In this document: in pieces, positions 1 through 10,155 of the stretch
Position numbering within the stretch: position 1 is the stretch's first letter
How the letters are laid out: the number at the start of each line of letters is the position of its first letter
Origin: Pasteurellaceae bacterium RH1A
GTDB taxonomy: Bacteria; Pseudomonadota; Gammaproteobacteria; Enterobacterales; Pasteurellaceae
NCBI GenBank assembly: GCA_012221805.1
Contig: CP015195.1
Span: forward strand, 977,771 to 1,041,770
Length of the DNA: 64,000 nt
Direction of reading: 5' to 3'
Notes under the pieces: model-generated
Database searches by the model: none
The model's input: only the letters and a program-made list of their open reading frames with translations
Told to the model about the DNA's origin: nothing
Translations under genes and position numbers: made by a program

Positions 1-591
1 AAGCATTAAAAAAAGGAAAAGGCTGGAAATGCTATTATGTTTAGCATTATAGGCCAATAAAAAATGTAAGAGCACCAAATAAAAAAGACTGAGCTGGAAA
101 AAGGCCGAGGAGGTAATATTATATAAACGATATTCCTGCTCGGAGCCAAAAAAACGCGGCATCATGGCATTGGTGCCTAAGAGCATATCCACCATAAAAG
201 GTAGGCCCATTAGGGCCAAGAAACCAATTAGAGCCTGAAGGCCAATCCCGATTTTAAGATCTCTAATCACTTGAAGCTGGCCGGCTGGGTGGCAGTAAAA
301 AAGCTGGTAAATCCCCAACCCAAAGGTAAAGAGAATGAGGATCTTACTATATTGGATAACCACCGAAAAATCCTGGCTGCCGTTGATTAGAAGCGGGATA
401 AAGCTAAAGCCAATCAAGCCTAAAATAGCACCCAGGCTGTCTAGGGGGATATTTAAGCCCTGGGGTAAGTCTTTTTTCAGGTATTTAAGACCTAAAATGG
501 CCAAGGCCAAGAGGCCAACCACAAAGGCCATTCGTAAAACATGAAAGAACCAGGGGTCGTAAATATAAAATAAATTAAAAAGGGCTGACAT
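1..591 (-). CDS. Wzy/O-antigen-polymerase-like membrane protein, C-terminus beyond the window
   Basis: The first 197 residues of a very hydrophobic protein are visible, starting MSALFNLF. They contain at least four likely membrane spans (about residues 17-35, 58-70, 78-95, 117-135) separated by short polar loops, and a loop containing PRFFGSEQEYRLY before another span. This layout is typical of Wzy-type oligosaccharide-unit polymerases or O-antigen ligases, and the neighbours (flippase, sialyltransferase-type enzyme, NeuA) support that role. The start codon lies two bases after the stop of the preceding glycosyltransferase remnant, so it is probably translated from the same mRNA. Sequence similarity within Wzy proteins is low, so the family call rests on topology and context. 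A WaaL-type ligase is the main alternative. The gene is cut by the window edge. Confidence 0.6.
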   Translation of the reverse strand, partial: MSALFNLFYIYDPWFFHVLRMAFVVGLLALAILGLKYLKKDLPQGLNIPLDSLGAILGLIGFSFIPLLINGSQDFSVVIQYSKILILFTFGLGIYQLFYCHPAGQLQVIRDLKIGIGLQALIGFLALMGLPFMVDMLLGTNAMMPRFFGSEQEYRLYNITSSAFFQLSLFYLVLLHFLLAYNAKHNSISSLFLFLML

Positions 592-592
592 G

Positions 593-1479
593 TTATTTTC
601 CTAAATTACGCTTAAAGGCCAGGGCTTTCTTTAGGGGATACTTGGCTAATTTTTTAAGGAGATTATTACGTTCAGATCCTCGGGCTGCCTGTAAATTACT
701 TTGCAAAGCTGGGTTTTCAATGGCCATGAGGGGGCGGACGACCTTTATCGCTAAGTCTGCCTTTTGTTCAAATAAAATAAAATCATCGGCTAACCAGTAG
801 GGCTTCCCCCCTCCGCCTTCGGCACCTCCCCCGCAAGCGGGTGGAGGGAAGGAGATCTTTGCACATTTCGCTCCCTCCGTTTACGGGGGAGCTGCCCGAA
901 GGGCTGAGGGGGGGAATTATCAATCCCGCCCAAGGCTAAAATCTTGTTAGCCGCCGATTTTTTAATTAAATAAGCCACCGTGCCAGCAAAATAATTCTTA
1001 TAAGGATAGGCCACTTTAAAGCCCGTCTGGCCAATTTTTTTCGCCAAACCAGCAAAAATCGGGTAATTGATTTCTAGCTCCCAGTCCGTAAAATCAGCGA
1101 TTTTGGATTGGCCAACCAGAATTAAATCAGCCTGATTTTCCACCTGCATAAGGCTGGCTAGGGTTGAGTGAAAATCGGCATGAAAGAGAGCATCATCTTC
1201 GCAAATGAGGCAGTATTCTTGATCAGCAATATCCTGATCTTGAGCGATTAAGGCATAAAGGCCCAAATGGCTTAAGGTACAGCCAATTTCGCCCTTGGTT
1301 ACTTCCCGCCCATAGTGGCTTTTAAAGGCCGCCAGATTAAAGGCCTGAGCCAGTTCTTCCCAATCCTTTTGCATGGTATTGATGGCGGAAAAGACCTGAA
1401 AATCTTGGGTCTGATCCTGCTTAAAAAAAAGCGCCCGCCGCTGGCTGTCCTTGTCCAAGGAAATTAAATATTTCTTCAT
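593..1479 (-). pseudogene. Family-25 glycosyltransferase (LOS galactosyltransferase-like), interrupted by a hairpin repeat
   Basis: The N-terminal 188 residues, starting [11 protein letters not shown], match the GT25 family of lipooligosaccharide glycosyltransferases (LgtB/Lex2B/LpsA type): a [11 protein letters not shown] motif, the acidic CEDDALF motif and a [11 protein letters not shown] segment. After GGIDN the frame enters a G/C-rich repeat (positions 806-914) and stops at 790-792. The original C-terminus resumes immediately beyond the repeat in another frame: 69 residues from [13 protein letters not shown] to the TAA at 593-595. The join [11 protein letters not shown] is what intact GT25 enzymes have. 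The gene was therefore broken by about 113 inserted bases. A truncated product lacking the last 70 residues could still be made. I chose the ATG one base after the upstream stop codon rather than the ATG 12 bases earlier, because the family begins MKKYLISL. The intact enzyme probably added a hexose (galactose is my inference) to the sugar chain that is then sialylated. Confidence 0.85.
806..914. repeat. Hairpin-rich palindromic repeat, copy 1 (inside the GT25 gene)
   Basis: About 109 bp with imperfect terminal inverted repeats: the left arm begins CCCCCCTCCGCCTTCGGC and the right arm, read on the other strand, begins CCCCCCTCAGCCCTTCGGGC. Each arm has a C(TTCG)G tetraloop hairpin and a second small hairpin (CCCGCAAGCGGG left, CCGTTTACGG right). 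The two arms pair across a central stretch of about 15 bases that is not conserved. A second copy lies at 63046-63152. The copies differ in the centre and in the lengths of C and G runs. It encodes no transposase, so it would move only with outside help, if at all. Confidence 0.85.
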
Positions 1480-1480
1480 C

Positions 1481-2401
1481 TTATTTCTCAATATTCACAA
1501 TATTTATGCCCATCTGCTCAAATAATTTATAGGTGGCCTGGTAGGCCGGTACATCGGTTTCAACCTTGAGGGCAATAATTTCCACATTAGGATTATTCAT
1601 TACATTTAAAACTGCACTGCTGATATAGGTATAAACCCTAACCCGCTTATTCTTACACTCTTGGGCCAGATAGTCCTCAAAAATATAGGGGGTGTCAATG
1701 TAGGTTACGCCCTGAACCTGATATTTTTCCCGAGGGTGGGGCAGGTAATGGTTAATATTAAATGCTTTAACCACTTTTTCAGCCAGCTCAATATTAGCCT
1801 TATCCTCATCAAAAAGCGGCTGGCCTAATAAAAGGGCGATTTCCTCTTGAGGTTCGCAAGCGGTTAAATTTGGCATAATATTCACAAATTGAGTATTGGC
1901 AATAATATTGGGCAGGCCTGCATATAGGGTGTAATGCTTTTGGGAAATAGCCTTTAATTTCTCTAAACTATATTTATTGCCCAAGCAGCAATTTGTTAAT
2001 TTACGCACCCAGCCATTAGGTTCTGGCTGATAAAGAATACTGCTTTGAATAATATTGGCCGTGCCATCATCTAGGGTATTGAGCTGCTTAAAACTAATGG
2101 CACTTAAAAGAAATTGAATTTGTAGCTCATTAAGATTGGCCACAAAAACCTGATCAAATTGTTTGCCCTTAAATTTCTTTTTGAGCAAGAGAATTTGTTT
2201 GAGCAGGTTTTTTCTGTCCTTTAGTTGAACCATGGAAAAGAAGCCCGCACATTTTTGGGCTAAACGTTCCTTATAATAATCAAACTTTTTATTAGATACG
2301 GTTGAAAGCACTACCCCAAAAAAGGCTTGCTTGGGGTGAAGATCAATAATTTTTTCGGCAATCAACACCTGTAAGGGCGTGCAGCAGATAATTAAATTCA
2401 T
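1481..2401 (-). CDS. Glycosyltransferase family 52 protein, probable LOS sialyltransferase (Lst/LsgB-like)
   Basis: 306 residues. The start [19 protein letters not shown] is the family-52 signature (CTPLQ), followed by LDDGTANI near residue 110 and LPHPREKY near 215, the motif shared by LOS alpha-2,3-sialyltransferases of Neisseria and Haemophilus (Lst, LsgB). These enzymes use CMP-sialic acid, which the NeuA encoded two genes upstream would supply. The chosen ATG overlaps the flippase stop codon by four bases (ATGA), indicating translational coupling. A longer frame reaching back to 2551 exists but lies inside the flippase gene, and the extra residues do not resemble the family. Some GT52 members transfer other sugars, so the sialyl donor is inferred from family and context. 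Confidence 0.85.
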   Translation of the reverse strand: MNLIICCTPLQVLIAEKIIDLHPKQAFFGVVLSTVSNKKFDYYKERLAQKCAGFFSMVQLKDRKNLLKQILLLKKKFKGKQFDQVFVANLNELQIQFLLSAISFKQLNTLDDGTANIIQSSILYQPEPNGWVRKLTNCCLGNKYSLEKLKAISQKHYTLYAGLPNIIANTQFVNIMPNLTACEPQEEIALLLGQPLFDEDKANIELAEKVVKAFNINHYLPHPREKYQVQGVTYIDTPYIFEDYLAQECKNKRVRVYTYISSAVLNVMNNPNVEIIALKVETDVPAYQATYKLFEQMGINIVNIEK

Positions 2402-3603
2402 AGGCTTTTGCTTACCTTGGCTGTCATAAAATATAAAATAGGAATAAGGCTTAGTGACCCGATCATACCCGCAAAAGGAATATATTGGATTTGGGTCAGG
2501 GTCAAAAGCATCAAACTTACTACATAAATAATAGTAGATAAGACCGAGCAAAGTGAAATAAGTTTATTTTTGCCATAATAAAAAAGGTAATTGACCAAGA
2601 TTAAATAGGGCACAACTAGCATGGTGGAAAGCAAAAATAAGATAATATAGTATTTGGTGCCCACAAATTGGCTGCCCAAGATCCAAGTCACCAGGCTTTC
2701 AGGAATTAGCCACATGATAAGGGCGGGCAGTGGCACCAGTAAGAAGGAGGCCCACATCCACTTGTGCACCTCTTTAATGCTGATTTTTCCTTTTTTTAAG
2801 GCCTCATAAAAATGCGGCAGGGTGGCTTTATTGATGGCTTGAATGGCCACCATTAAGACAAAGGCAATTTGCGCTCCCATGGCATATAGGCCTAAATCCG
2901 CCTGACTAAATTGGTGGAAAATAAAAATACGGTCTAATTGGCCCTTTAAAAAATGGCTGGCCTGGTGTAAAACCAAGGGCAGGCCAAAGCCTAAAATATA
3001 GAAAAGGGCAATCTTATATTGCTTAAAAGAGAAGGCTTTAAGCCTGGTTTTTTGACGATAAAGCAAATAAGCCAGCACAAAGGTAAAAAGGCTGCCAAAT
3101 AACATGGCCAATAGGCGTTTTTCCACCAAATCTGTTTGGAAAAATTCCAGCATAGCCACAGTAATCAGGGCTGACACAATAGCCAAAACCAATTGAATAA
3201 CCATATAGGCCAGGGCCTGTTTTTGGCATTGCCGCACACTTAATTGCACATTTAAGAGGGCTTGAACCAGGGCATTGAGGGTCACATAGGCCATGATTTC
3301 AGACTTGAAAAATAAGCAAGCGGCCAAGAACAGGCTGCCCACCGTCAAAGTGTAGGCATAGCCTGTGGTCAGCACCAAGTTCAGGGAGCGTTTGCCATAA
3401 AAGTAGAAATAGCGGGCAATGGCCCCGTCTTGGCTCAAGCCCAGCACAATGGCAAAGAGCATGAGGTAGGTTTGGTAGTAGGACAGTTCCCCAAAGCCTT
3501 CTACCCCTAATTTGCGGGACAAATAGGGTAGGAGCAGGAAGGGGAACATTTTGGCGGTCAGCTCTCCCACCAAATAAATCAGGCTATCCTTAACAGCTTT
3601 CAT
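2398..3603 (-). CDS. Wzx-like polysaccharide/oligosaccharide flippase
   Basis: 401 residues with about 12 hydrophobic spans, which is the usual size and topology of the MATE/PST-superfamily flippases that turn undecaprenyl-linked sugar units over the inner membrane. The N-terminal segment [21 protein letters not shown], ending in [11 protein letters not shown], is typical of the family. It overlaps the neuA stop by 14 bases and the glycosyltransferase start by four, so these genes form one operon. With the Wzy-like protein downstream, it suggests a preassembled unit exported and transferred en bloc, as described for the H. influenzae hmg locus of sialylated LPS. The substrate itself cannot be read from the sequence. 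Confidence 0.85.
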   Translation of the reverse strand: MKAVKDSLIYLVGELTAKMFPFLLLPYLSRKLGVEGFGELSYYQTYLMLFAIVLGLSQDGAIARYFYFYGKRSLNLVLTTGYAYTLTVGSLFLAACLFFKSEIMAYVTLNALVQALLNVQLSVRQCQKQALAYMVIQLVLAIVSALITVAMLEFFQTDLVEKRLLAMLFGSLFTFVLAYLLYRQKTRLKAFSFKQYKIALFYILGFGLPLVLHQASHFLKGQLDRIFIFHQFSQADLGLYAMGAQIAFVLMVAIQAINKATLPHFYEALKKGKISIKEVHKWMWASFLLVPLPALIMWLIPESLVTWILGSQFVGTKYYIILFLLSTMLVVPYLILVNYLFYYGKNKLISLCSVLSTIIYVVSLMLLTLTQIQYIPFAGMIGSLSLIPILYFMTAKVSKSL

Positions 3604-4861
3604 TTAAGGTTTGCTCAAGGATGTTTTCTAATAGCTGATAACCTGCCTCATTTAAGTGCAGGCCATCATAGCTATAGGCCAAATCTAATTTATGATATTT
3701 ATCGCTAAAGGCTCGGTCTAAATTCACCCAAACCACCTCTTTTAAATTATCTTTTAAATAACGGTTTAAGAGGCGAATATCATTATTTTGCCGATCTACC
3801 CTAAAGGCTGTTGGGGTAATTTCAAGGAAATAGAATTTTACAGCAGGATTAAGGGCTTTTAAGCCTTCAATAACCTGCTTAATATCAGCCAAAATTTGCT
3901 GGTCACTCCAATTGGCTTTAGTAATATCATTGGTGCCAAACATCAATACCACTTTTTCACCTAATTGCTTAATTAAGCCTCGCTCCAAAATCCAATCAAT
4001 ATATTGCTTGGCCGTAATGCCTGCCACACCCAAGTTATTCACTGCTTGGCCATTTAATTGCTTAATTGGCCAGTAGTCTAAAATAGAATGGCCAATCAGC
4101 GTAATGGGTTCAACCTGATTAAAGTTGGCAATTTTGACTTGAATATTACGCTGGATAATATCTTTTAAGAAAGCCTCTCTATTTTGTTGTTGTAAGAGAA
4201 AGAGAAAATATTCAAAATCAAGCTTTTCATCAATATCAATTGAAACAGCCTTAGGCATAAAATAAGCCAAGCATTTGGCCCCGTAAAAATGCTTTTGGGC
4301 TAAATAAGCCTGTGGTTTGGCACTAAAAATCGCCCCATTTGGCGAATATTCAGGGTGGTGTTGCTGGCGGGTGTAGTTGGAATAGTCCAGTTGAAAGCGT
4401 TTGAGGCTCTCATCTTGGTCAATTTCACGGGTCAGGGTTGTTGGCTTATGGGCATCAGAAACCGAAACCAAGAAATCAAACTTGTCGAAGTTATCTTCAA
4501 ATTTGGCATTGGCTTCCCGAATATGTTGAGCGGTACGCAGGGGGGAGGTTGGTTGAAGCAGGACAAAATAGTCAAAGTCCAAGTCAGAATACTGTTGTAG
4601 CACATCTTCAATCACCACAAAGGAGCTGGCCTTATCGGATGCCAAGTGTTCCGCCCGTTTGATAAACTCAATCGGGTAGTGGGAAAGCAGGTCGATATAC
4701 TCCTGCGAATCGGTGCTGACGATGATCTTTTCAAATTCGCCAGACTCCAGGGCCGCCTCAATGGAATAGGCCATGAGCGGCTTGCCATCGGCTAAGAGAA
4801 CGTTTTTATTAGGCAGGCCCTTAGACCCTGCTCGAGCTGTAATAATTGCAATTTTTTTCAT
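3590..4861 (-). CDS. neuA: CMP-N-acetylneuraminate (acylneuraminate) cytidylyltransferase with C-terminal SGNH esterase domain
   Basis: 423 residues, two domains. Residues 1 to about 225 are the cytidylyltransferase: [11 protein letters not shown] (10-20) binds the CTP phosphates and LLQPTSPLR is the second family motif. It activates sialic acid to CMP-sialic acid. Residues about 255-420 are an SGNH/GDSL hydrolase: GHS at block I, FGTND at block III, DGLH at block V. In E. coli K1 NeuA a similar extra domain removes O-acetyl groups from sialic acid. Block I reads GHS rather than the usual GDS. I start at MKKIAI because the family begins this way and the longer frame adds 17 residues reading through the leader. 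It is the first gene of the surface-sugar operon and is divergent from the DUF218 gene. Confidence 0.92.
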   Translation of the reverse strand: MKKIAIITARAGSKGLPNKNVLLADGKPLMAYSIEAALESGEFEKIIVSTDSQEYIDLLSHYPIEFIKRAEHLASDKASSFVVIEDVLQQYSDLDFDYFVLLQPTSPLRTAQHIREANAKFEDNFDKFDFLVSVSDAHKPTTLTREIDQDESLKRFQLDYSNYTRQQHHPEYSPNGAIFSAKPQAYLAQKHFYGAKCLAYFMPKAVSIDIDEKLDFEYFLFLLQQQNREAFLKDIIQRNIQVKIANFNQVEPITLIGHSILDYWPIKQLNGQAVNNLGVAGITAKQYIDWILERGLIKQLGEKVVLMFGTNDITKANWSDQQILADIKQVIEGLKALNPAVKFYFLEITPTAFRVDRQNNDIRLLNRYLKDNLKEVVWVNLDRAFSDKYHKLDLAYSYDGLHLNEAGYQLLENILEQTLNESC

Positions 4862-4970
4862 GGTTACTCCCGCTTGTAGGCTGAAAAGAGGGCGTATTTT
4901 AGCAACATTCATATAGACAAGCCATAAGGATTACAGAATAATAAGTCCTCTTTCCCTCTTATTTAAGTCT

Positions 4971-5720
4971 ATGTTTGAATTAACCAAAATTATCACCGCC
5001 ATGATCATGCCGCCCTTTAATGTGCTGCTGCTCTGGCTTTTAGCCCTTATTTTGGGCTTTTTCGATTTCAAGAAACTGGCAGCCACCGCCACCTTCTTGG
5101 GCATTTTTATCCTTTATGCCTTTAGCATTCCCTACACTTCCCAAAAATTAGGCGACAGCCTGGTGGAAGAAGATGGCTTGAGCCTAGCCGACTACCGTTC
5201 TGCCCAGGCCATTGTGGTGCTGGGCGGCGGTCTTCGGGACAGCAAGGAGCTTTACCATAAACTGGCCACCAACGCCATTCAGCTTGAACGCTTGCGTTAT
5301 GCAGCTTACCTGCAAAAGGAAACAAATCTCCCCCTCTTGGCCACAGGATCGGCCGCCAATGGCACCTCTGAAGCTCAAGTTATGGCCCGTGAATTGCAGG
5401 ACTTCTTCCATGTGCCGACCAAATGGGTAGAAAGCCAGGCCAAGACCACTAAGGAAAATGCCCGCTACACCAAGCAGATCTTAGAAAAAGAAGGGATTAA
5501 GCGGATTATTGTCGTTACCAATCAATGGCATATGCAAAGGGCCAAAATGCTCTTTGAGCGGGAGGGCTTTGAGGTATTACCTGCCAGCGTAGGTGCAGGT
5601 GTCACCCCAGATTTCTATGGCCTTAACGTTATGCACTTCGTCCCACAAGCAGGGGCCATGCACAGTAATATGCTGGCTTTGAAGGAGTGGATTGGTTATT
5701 GGAAGGAGAAGTATTTGTAA
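4971..5720 (+). CDS. DUF218 (YdcF/ElyC-like) membrane-anchored protein
   Basis: 249 residues. Two N-terminal membrane spans (about 10-29 and 36-55) precede a soluble DUF218 domain with its conserved motifs: VVLGGGLRD, LLATGSAANGTSEA, a SQAKTTKENARYT segment and VVTNQWHMQRAKMLF. ElyC of E. coli, with this architecture, affects peptidoglycan and lipid-carrier metabolism; the biochemical activity of the family is not firmly established. The gene stands alone between the divergent neuA and upp. No strong ribosome-binding site is visible before the ATG. Confidence 0.85.
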   Translation: MFELTKIITAMIMPPFNVLLLWLLALILGFFDFKKLAATATFLGIFILYAFSIPYTSQKLGDSLVEEDGLSLADYRSAQAIVVLGGGLRDSKELYHKLATNAIQLERLRYAAYLQKETNLPLLATGSAANGTSEAQVMARELQDFFHVPTKWVESQAKTTKENARYTKQILEKEGIKRIIVVTNQWHMQRAKMLFEREGFEVLPASVGAGVTPDFYGLNVMHFVPQAGAMHSNMLALKEWIGYWKEKYL

Positions 5721-5825
5721 GCTTTATGTCAAGAAATTCAGGAAAAAGCGAAAACCCAGCGACTTTTCCCTAAAATAGGCTTAAAATAGGCAGGATTTTT
5801 TGACTTAATAATAAAGGAAGACGCC

Positions 5826-6452
5826 ATGCAAATTATTGAAGTAAAACACCCGCTTGTTAAACATAAACTTGGTTTAATGCGTGCAGCCGATGTCAATACC
5901 AAAGACTTCCGTCAATTAGCCACCGAGGTGGGCAGCCTTTTGACCTATGAGGCCACCAAGGATTTAGAAACGGAAGTGGTCACCATTGATGGCTGGAATG
6001 GGCCGGTTGAAATTGAGCGTATCAAGGGCAAAAAAGTGACCGTGGTGCCGATTTTACGGGCCGGCCTAGGCATGATGGATGGCGTGCTTGAGCATATTCC
6101 AAGCGCCCGTATCAGCGTGGTGGGGATTTACCGTGATGAAGAAACCTTGGAGCCGGTGCCTTATTTCCACAAGCTTGCTAATGATGTAGAAGAACGCTTG
6201 GCCATTATTGTTGATCCTATGTTGGCTACAGGTGGATCGATGATTGCGACCATCGATCTTCTCAAAAAGGCAGGCTGTAAGCAGATTAAGGTGCTGGTTT
6301 TAGTTGCCGCCCCTGAAGGGATTAAGGCACTGGAAGCGGCTCATCCTGATATTGAGCTTTACACCGCCTCAGTGGATAGCCACCTCAATGAAAATGGTTA
6401 CATTATCCCAGGCTTGGGTGATGCGGGCGATAAGATTTTTGGTACCAAGTAA
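5826..6452 (+). CDS. upp: Uracil phosphoribosyltransferase
   Basis: 208 residues, the normal length. It converts uracil and PRPP to UMP in pyrimidine salvage. The PRPP-binding loop is seen as [11 protein letters not shown] (residues 129-139), and the C-terminal [13 protein letters not shown] motif binds uracil. The N-terminus [19 protein letters not shown] is typical of the family. An AAAGGAAG ribosome-binding site lies six to seven bases before the ATG. No uraA permease gene follows; a hairpin array does. Confidence 0.97.
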   Translation: MQIIEVKHPLVKHKLGLMRAADVNTKDFRQLATEVGSLLTYEATKDLETEVVTIDGWNGPVEIERIKGKKVTVVPILRAGLGMMDGVLEHIPSARISVVGIYRDEETLEPVPYFHKLANDVEERLAIIVDPMLATGGSMIATIDLLKKAGCKQIKVLVLVAAPEGIKALEAAHPDIELYTASVDSHLNENGYIIPGLGDAGDKIFGTK

Positions 6453-6465
6453 TTTTATGCCCTCC

Positions 6466-6590
6466 TAGGGTAACAAGTTACCCTACTTTAAACATAAACT
6501 TGCCCCTTTGGGGCAAAGAAGCAAACAAGAACAACCATTCCCCAAAGGGGAATGATGATATTTAACCGTGGGTAACTTTGTTACCCACGG
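6466..6590. repeat. Array of four perfect hairpins with two- or three-base loops
   Basis: Four separate palindromes stand in 125 bp between upp and queF: GGGTAAC-AA-GTTACCC (6468-6484 region), TTGCCCC-TTT-GGGGCAA (6500-6516), CATTCCCC-AAA-GGGGAATG (6536-6554) and CCGTGGGTAAC-TTT-GTTACCCACGG (6566-6590). The first and last share GGGTAAC/GTTACCC. They lack T-tracts, so they are not classic terminators as a group, although the first ones could slow transcription leaving upp. A similar array lies at 34322-34438. The 211-bp gap between the genes also holds an uptake signal near 6631. Confidence 0.75.
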
Positions 6591-6663
6591 CGTCAACTCC
6601 CAAGGATTTGCAAAAAATCAGCTCTTTCTGACCGCTTGTAAATCCTTTTTTATTTGAAATTTT

Positions 6664-7503
6664 ATGCATTATCAAGATACTTCTCTCTCAGTCCTGAAAC
6701 TGGGTCAAAAAACCGATTATAAAAGCCAGTATGATGCCAGCCTCTTGCAGGCCGTGCCCCGTAAGCTTAACCGTGATGGCTTGGGCATTACAGAAGCCCA
6801 GCCCTTTAGTATTGGCGCCGATATTTGGACCCTTTATGAGCTGTCTTGGCTCAACCCCAAGGGCCTGCCACAGGTGGCTATTGCCGATGTTGCCCTTGAT
6901 TTTCAAAGTGAAAATCTGGTGGAGTCCAAGAGTTTTAAGCTCTATTTAAACAGTTTTAACCAAACCCGCTTTGCTTCCAAAGATGAAGTGGAAGCGGTCT
7001 TAGCTCGGGATTTAAGCCAGTGTGCCAAGGGAGCGGTTAAGGTAAACATTCACTCATTGTCTAGTTATACAGGCCAGGCCATTGCTGATTTGGCGGGGGA
7101 GCTCTTAGATGAGCAGGATATTGCCATCGATAGCTATGATTTTTGTGACCAGCACTTGCAAGATGTGGCCATGGGCGAAGTCTGTGAGGAAACCTTGGTC
7201 AGCCACCTGCTCAAATCCAACTGCCTCATTACCAACCAGCCAGACTGGGGTTCGGTGCAAATTCACTATGTGGGCAAACGCCTAGACAGGGCCAAGCTCT
7301 TGCGTTATTTGGTTTCCTTCCGAGAGCATAATGAGTTTCACGAGCAATGTGTGGAGCGGATTTTCTGTGACTTGATGAAATTCGCCGAGCCAGAAAAACT
7401 GACCGTTTACGCCCGCTATACCCGCCGTGGTGGCTTGGATATCAATCCATTTCGCTCTAATTTTGAGCAAATACCGCAAAATTTACGCCTGGCCCGCCAA
7501 TAG
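6664..7503 (+). CDS. queF: NADPH-dependent 7-cyano-7-deazaguanine (preQ0) reductase
   Basis: 279 residues, the length of the long two-domain (YqcD-type) QueF. It reduces preQ0 to preQ1 in the queuosine tRNA-modification pathway. The catalytic cysteine lies in [13 protein letters not shown] (about 189-201), with the catalytic aspartate just after it. The C-terminal [10 protein letters not shown] segment and [13 protein letters not shown] motif near residues 260-270 complete the fold. The ATG is the first in frame after an AT-rich leader. It stands upstream of bioB with a 77-bp gap and has no visible preQ1 riboswitch. Confidence 0.96.
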   Translation: MHYQDTSLSVLKLGQKTDYKSQYDASLLQAVPRKLNRDGLGITEAQPFSIGADIWTLYELSWLNPKGLPQVAIADVALDFQSENLVESKSFKLYLNSFNQTRFASKDEVEAVLARDLSQCAKGAVKVNIHSLSSYTGQAIADLAGELLDEQDIAIDSYDFCDQHLQDVAMGEVCEETLVSHLLKSNCLITNQPDWGSVQIHYVGKRLDRAKLLRYLVSFREHNEFHEQCVERIFCDLMKFAEPEKLTVYARYTRRGGLDINPFRSNFEQIPQNLRLARQ

Positions 7504-7580
7504 TCGGATTTGCTAAACAGAAAAAATAGGCTAAATTGCAAAATGTTTCGGTTTTGGAACCGCTTGTAAAAGGAGAACAC

Positions 7581-8585
7581 ATGCTTAACCAACCCCTACA
7601 AATTTATTCTTTGACCCCGCACCCAACCTTGGAATACTGGTCGGTCTGCAAGGTTGAGGCTTTATTTGAAATGCCTTTTTTGGATTTAGTCTTTAAGGCC
7701 GCCCAAATCCACCGCCAAAATTTTAACCCTCAGGCCATTCAGCTTTCTACTCTTATGTCCATCAAAACTGGCGGCTGCCCAGAAGATTGTGGCTATTGCC
7801 CCCAATCTGCCCGCTATCAAACTGGCGTGCAGAACCAAAAACTCCTAGAAATTGATGAAATTGTGGCCAAGGCTAAGATTGCCAAATCCCGTGGAGCCAG
7901 CCGCTTCTGTATGGGGGCAGCCTGGCGGGGGCCGAAGCCCAAAGATGTGGCCAAGATCACCGAAATTATCAAGGCCGTTAAGGGCTTGGGCCTGGAAACC
8001 TGCGGCACTTTCGGTATGTTACAAGACGGCATGGCAGAAGATCTGAAAGAGGCCGGCCTGGACTACTATAACCATAACCTGGACACAGCTCCTGAACATT
8101 ACAGCGAGATCATCGGCACCCGTACTTTTGACGACCGTATCCACACCCTAGGCAAGGTGCGCAAGGCAGGCCTGAAAGTCTGTTGTGGTGGGATTGTGGG
8201 CATGAACGAAACCCGCAAAGAGCGGGCAGGCTTTATTGCCAGCCTGGCCAATCTTGATCCGCAGCCAGAGTCTGTGCCTATTAACCAACTGGTCAAGGTG
8301 GAAGGCACACCGTTGGCCGATGCGGAAGAATTGGACTGGACGGAATTTGTCCGCACCATTGCCGTTGCCCGCATTACTATGCCGAGAAGCTATGTCCGCC
8401 TCTCGGCAGGCCGCAGCGGGATGACTGAGGAAATGCAGGCCATGTGCTTTATGGCAGGGGCCAATTCCATTTTCTACGGTGATCAGCTCTTGGTAACAGG
8501 CAACCCAGAGGAGGACTTGGATCAGGTCTTGATGGGTAAGCTAGATTTAATGCCTGAAACAGAAGAAAATCGTAAACTGATCTAA
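7581..8585 (+). CDS. bioB: Biotin synthase
   Basis: 334 residues. A radical-SAM enzyme that inserts sulfur into dethiobiotin. The cluster-binding cysteines are in [16 protein letters not shown] (CxxxCxxC), and the [21 protein letters not shown] and SAGRSGM motifs are all present. I place the start at the ATG following AAAGGAGAACAC, because an earlier in-frame ATG at 7536 adds 15 residues unrelated to the family and overlaps an uptake signal (ACCGCTTGT at 7559). No other biotin genes are adjacent and no BirA operator is evident upstream. Confidence 0.96.
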   Translation: MLNQPLQIYSLTPHPTLEYWSVCKVEALFEMPFLDLVFKAAQIHRQNFNPQAIQLSTLMSIKTGGCPEDCGYCPQSARYQTGVQNQKLLEIDEIVAKAKIAKSRGASRFCMGAAWRGPKPKDVAKITEIIKAVKGLGLETCGTFGMLQDGMAEDLKEAGLDYYNHNLDTAPEHYSEIIGTRTFDDRIHTLGKVRKAGLKVCCGGIVGMNETRKERAGFIASLANLDPQPESVPINQLVKVEGTPLADAEELDWTEFVRTIAVARITMPRSYVRLSAGRSGMTEEMQAMCFMAGANSIFYGDQLLVTGNPEEDLDQVLMGKLDLMPETEENRKLI

Positions 8586-8646
8586 CCCTGCTTTTTCCTC
8601 TAATTTATGCTAAAATCCGCTCAATTTTGACTGATGGAATAAGAAA

Positions 8647-10074
8647 ATGATGATGCAATATTCTCCTCAATTTAAGCAGGCTAAGGTCTTGGTGCTTGGT
8701 GATGTGATGTTAGACCGCTATTGGTTTGGTGCAACCAACCGTATTTCGCCTGAAGCGCCTGTGCCAGTGGTCAAGGTGCAGGACATTGAAGAGCGGGCAG
8801 GCGGGGCGGCCAACGTGGCCATGAATATCGCTAGCCTCAATGTGCCAGTTACCCTACATGGTTTAATTGGCCAGGATGATGCCGGCCAGGCCTTGGACAA
8901 GCTCTTAAATGCTCACCATATTCACAACCATTGTGTTGCGGTGGATAGCCACCCGACCATTACCAAGTTGCGTATTCTTTCCCGCCACCAGCAGCTCTTA
9001 CGCTTGGATTTTGAGGAGGGTTTCCACAATGTGGACAGCCAGCCTCTGCTTGCAAAATTAGCCCAAGATTTGACCGCTTGCGGGGCTTTGATCCTCTCAG
9101 ACTACGGCAAGGGAACCCTGGGTGCAGTGCAGGAGATGATTAAACTAGCCCGTCAGGCCAAGGTGCCTGTGCTGATTGACCCAAAAGGTACAGATTTTGA
9201 ACGCTACCGTGGCGCTACCTTGCTAACGCCTAATATGTCGGAATTTGAAGCCGTGGCCGGCCCTTGCAAAACGGATGAAGAGATTGTCGAAAAGGGCCTG
9301 AAAATGATTGCGGATTATGACTTATCCGCCTTGTTGGTCACCCGTTCTGAAAAGGGCATGACCCTACTTCGCCCTAATCAGGCAGCCTATCACCTGCCAA
9401 CGCAAGCCAAGGAAGTCTTTGATGTGACAGGGGCAGGGGATACGGTTATCAGCGTATTGGCCACGGCCATTGCCGATGGTCGTCCAATGGAAGAGGCCTG
9501 CTACCTGGCCAATGCCGCGGCAGGTGTGGTTGTGGGTAAATTGGGGACTTCAACGGTTAGCGTGACCGAACTAGAAAATGCCATTCACCAACGCACGGAA
9601 ACCGGCTTTGGAGCCGTGTCAGAAGCCGATCTGATTGCTTTGGTTGAGGCCTCTAAGGCTCGGGGCGAAAAAATCGTGATGACCAACGGCTGCTTTGATA
9701 TTCTCCACCCAGGCCACGTTTCGTATTTGGAAAATGCCCGTAAACTGGGGGATCGCTTGATTGTGGCGGTTAATAGCGATGAATCGGTCAAACGCTTAAA
9801 GGGCGAGAGCCGCCCGATTAACGATCTCAATGCCCGTATGGCTGTCTTGGCTGGGCTGGCTTCGGTGGACTGGGTAGTGCCTTTCACAGAAGACACACCA
9901 CAGCGTCTGATTGGCCAAATCCTGCCTGATTTACTGGTGAAAGGTGGGGATTACAAGCCTGAAGAGATTGCCGGTAGCCAAGAGGTTTGGGCCAATGGTG
10001 GCCAGGTGCGGGTGCTGAACTTTGAGAACGGTTGCTCGACCAGCAATGTGATCAAGAAAATTCAATCCCTCTAG
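8647..10074 (+). CDS. hldE: Bifunctional heptose 7-phosphate kinase / heptose 1-phosphate adenylyltransferase
   Basis: 475 residues with both HldE domains. Residues 1 to about 320 are a ribokinase-family kinase with the GGAANVAMN substrate loop and the VTGAGDTV anion-hole motif. Residues about 345-475 are a nucleotidyltransferase with [15 protein letters not shown] (HxGH motif). It makes ADP-heptose for the LPS/LOS inner core. Three ATG codons lie close together (8647, 8650, 8656), so the exact start is uncertain by a few residues. A likely -10 box (GCTAAAAT) lies near 8608. Confidence 0.97.
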   Translation: MMMQYSPQFKQAKVLVLGDVMLDRYWFGATNRISPEAPVPVVKVQDIEERAGGAANVAMNIASLNVPVTLHGLIGQDDAGQALDKLLNAHHIHNHCVAVDSHPTITKLRILSRHQQLLRLDFEEGFHNVDSQPLLAKLAQDLTACGALILSDYGKGTLGAVQEMIKLARQAKVPVLIDPKGTDFERYRGATLLTPNMSEFEAVAGPCKTDEEIVEKGLKMIADYDLSALLVTRSEKGMTLLRPNQAAYHLPTQAKEVFDVTGAGDTVISVLATAIADGRPMEEACYLANAAAGVVVGKLGTSTVSVTELENAIHQRTETGFGAVSEADLIALVEASKARGEKIVMTNGCFDILHPGHVSYLENARKLGDRLIVAVNSDESVKRLKGESRPINDLNARMAVLAGLASVDWVVPFTEDTPQRLIGQILPDLLVKGGDYKPEEIAGSQEVWANGGQVRVLNFENGCSTSNVIKKIQSL

Positions 10075-10155
10075 GGGGAACTTTTTGCACCTTGTTTGCT
10101 CTAATGCCAAGCTAATTCGGTGGGATGCCACCCTTCATAAAAAGGAAATAAACCA

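Noticed and set aside
2402..2551. A longer family-52 glycosyltransferase beginning at 2551
   Set aside because: These 50 codons lie in another frame inside the flippase gene; the family signature begins right at the ATG at 2401.
6591..6663. A preQ1 riboswitch before queF
   Set aside because: The short leader lacks the conserved pseudoknot core; it holds only an uptake signal and AT-rich sequence.
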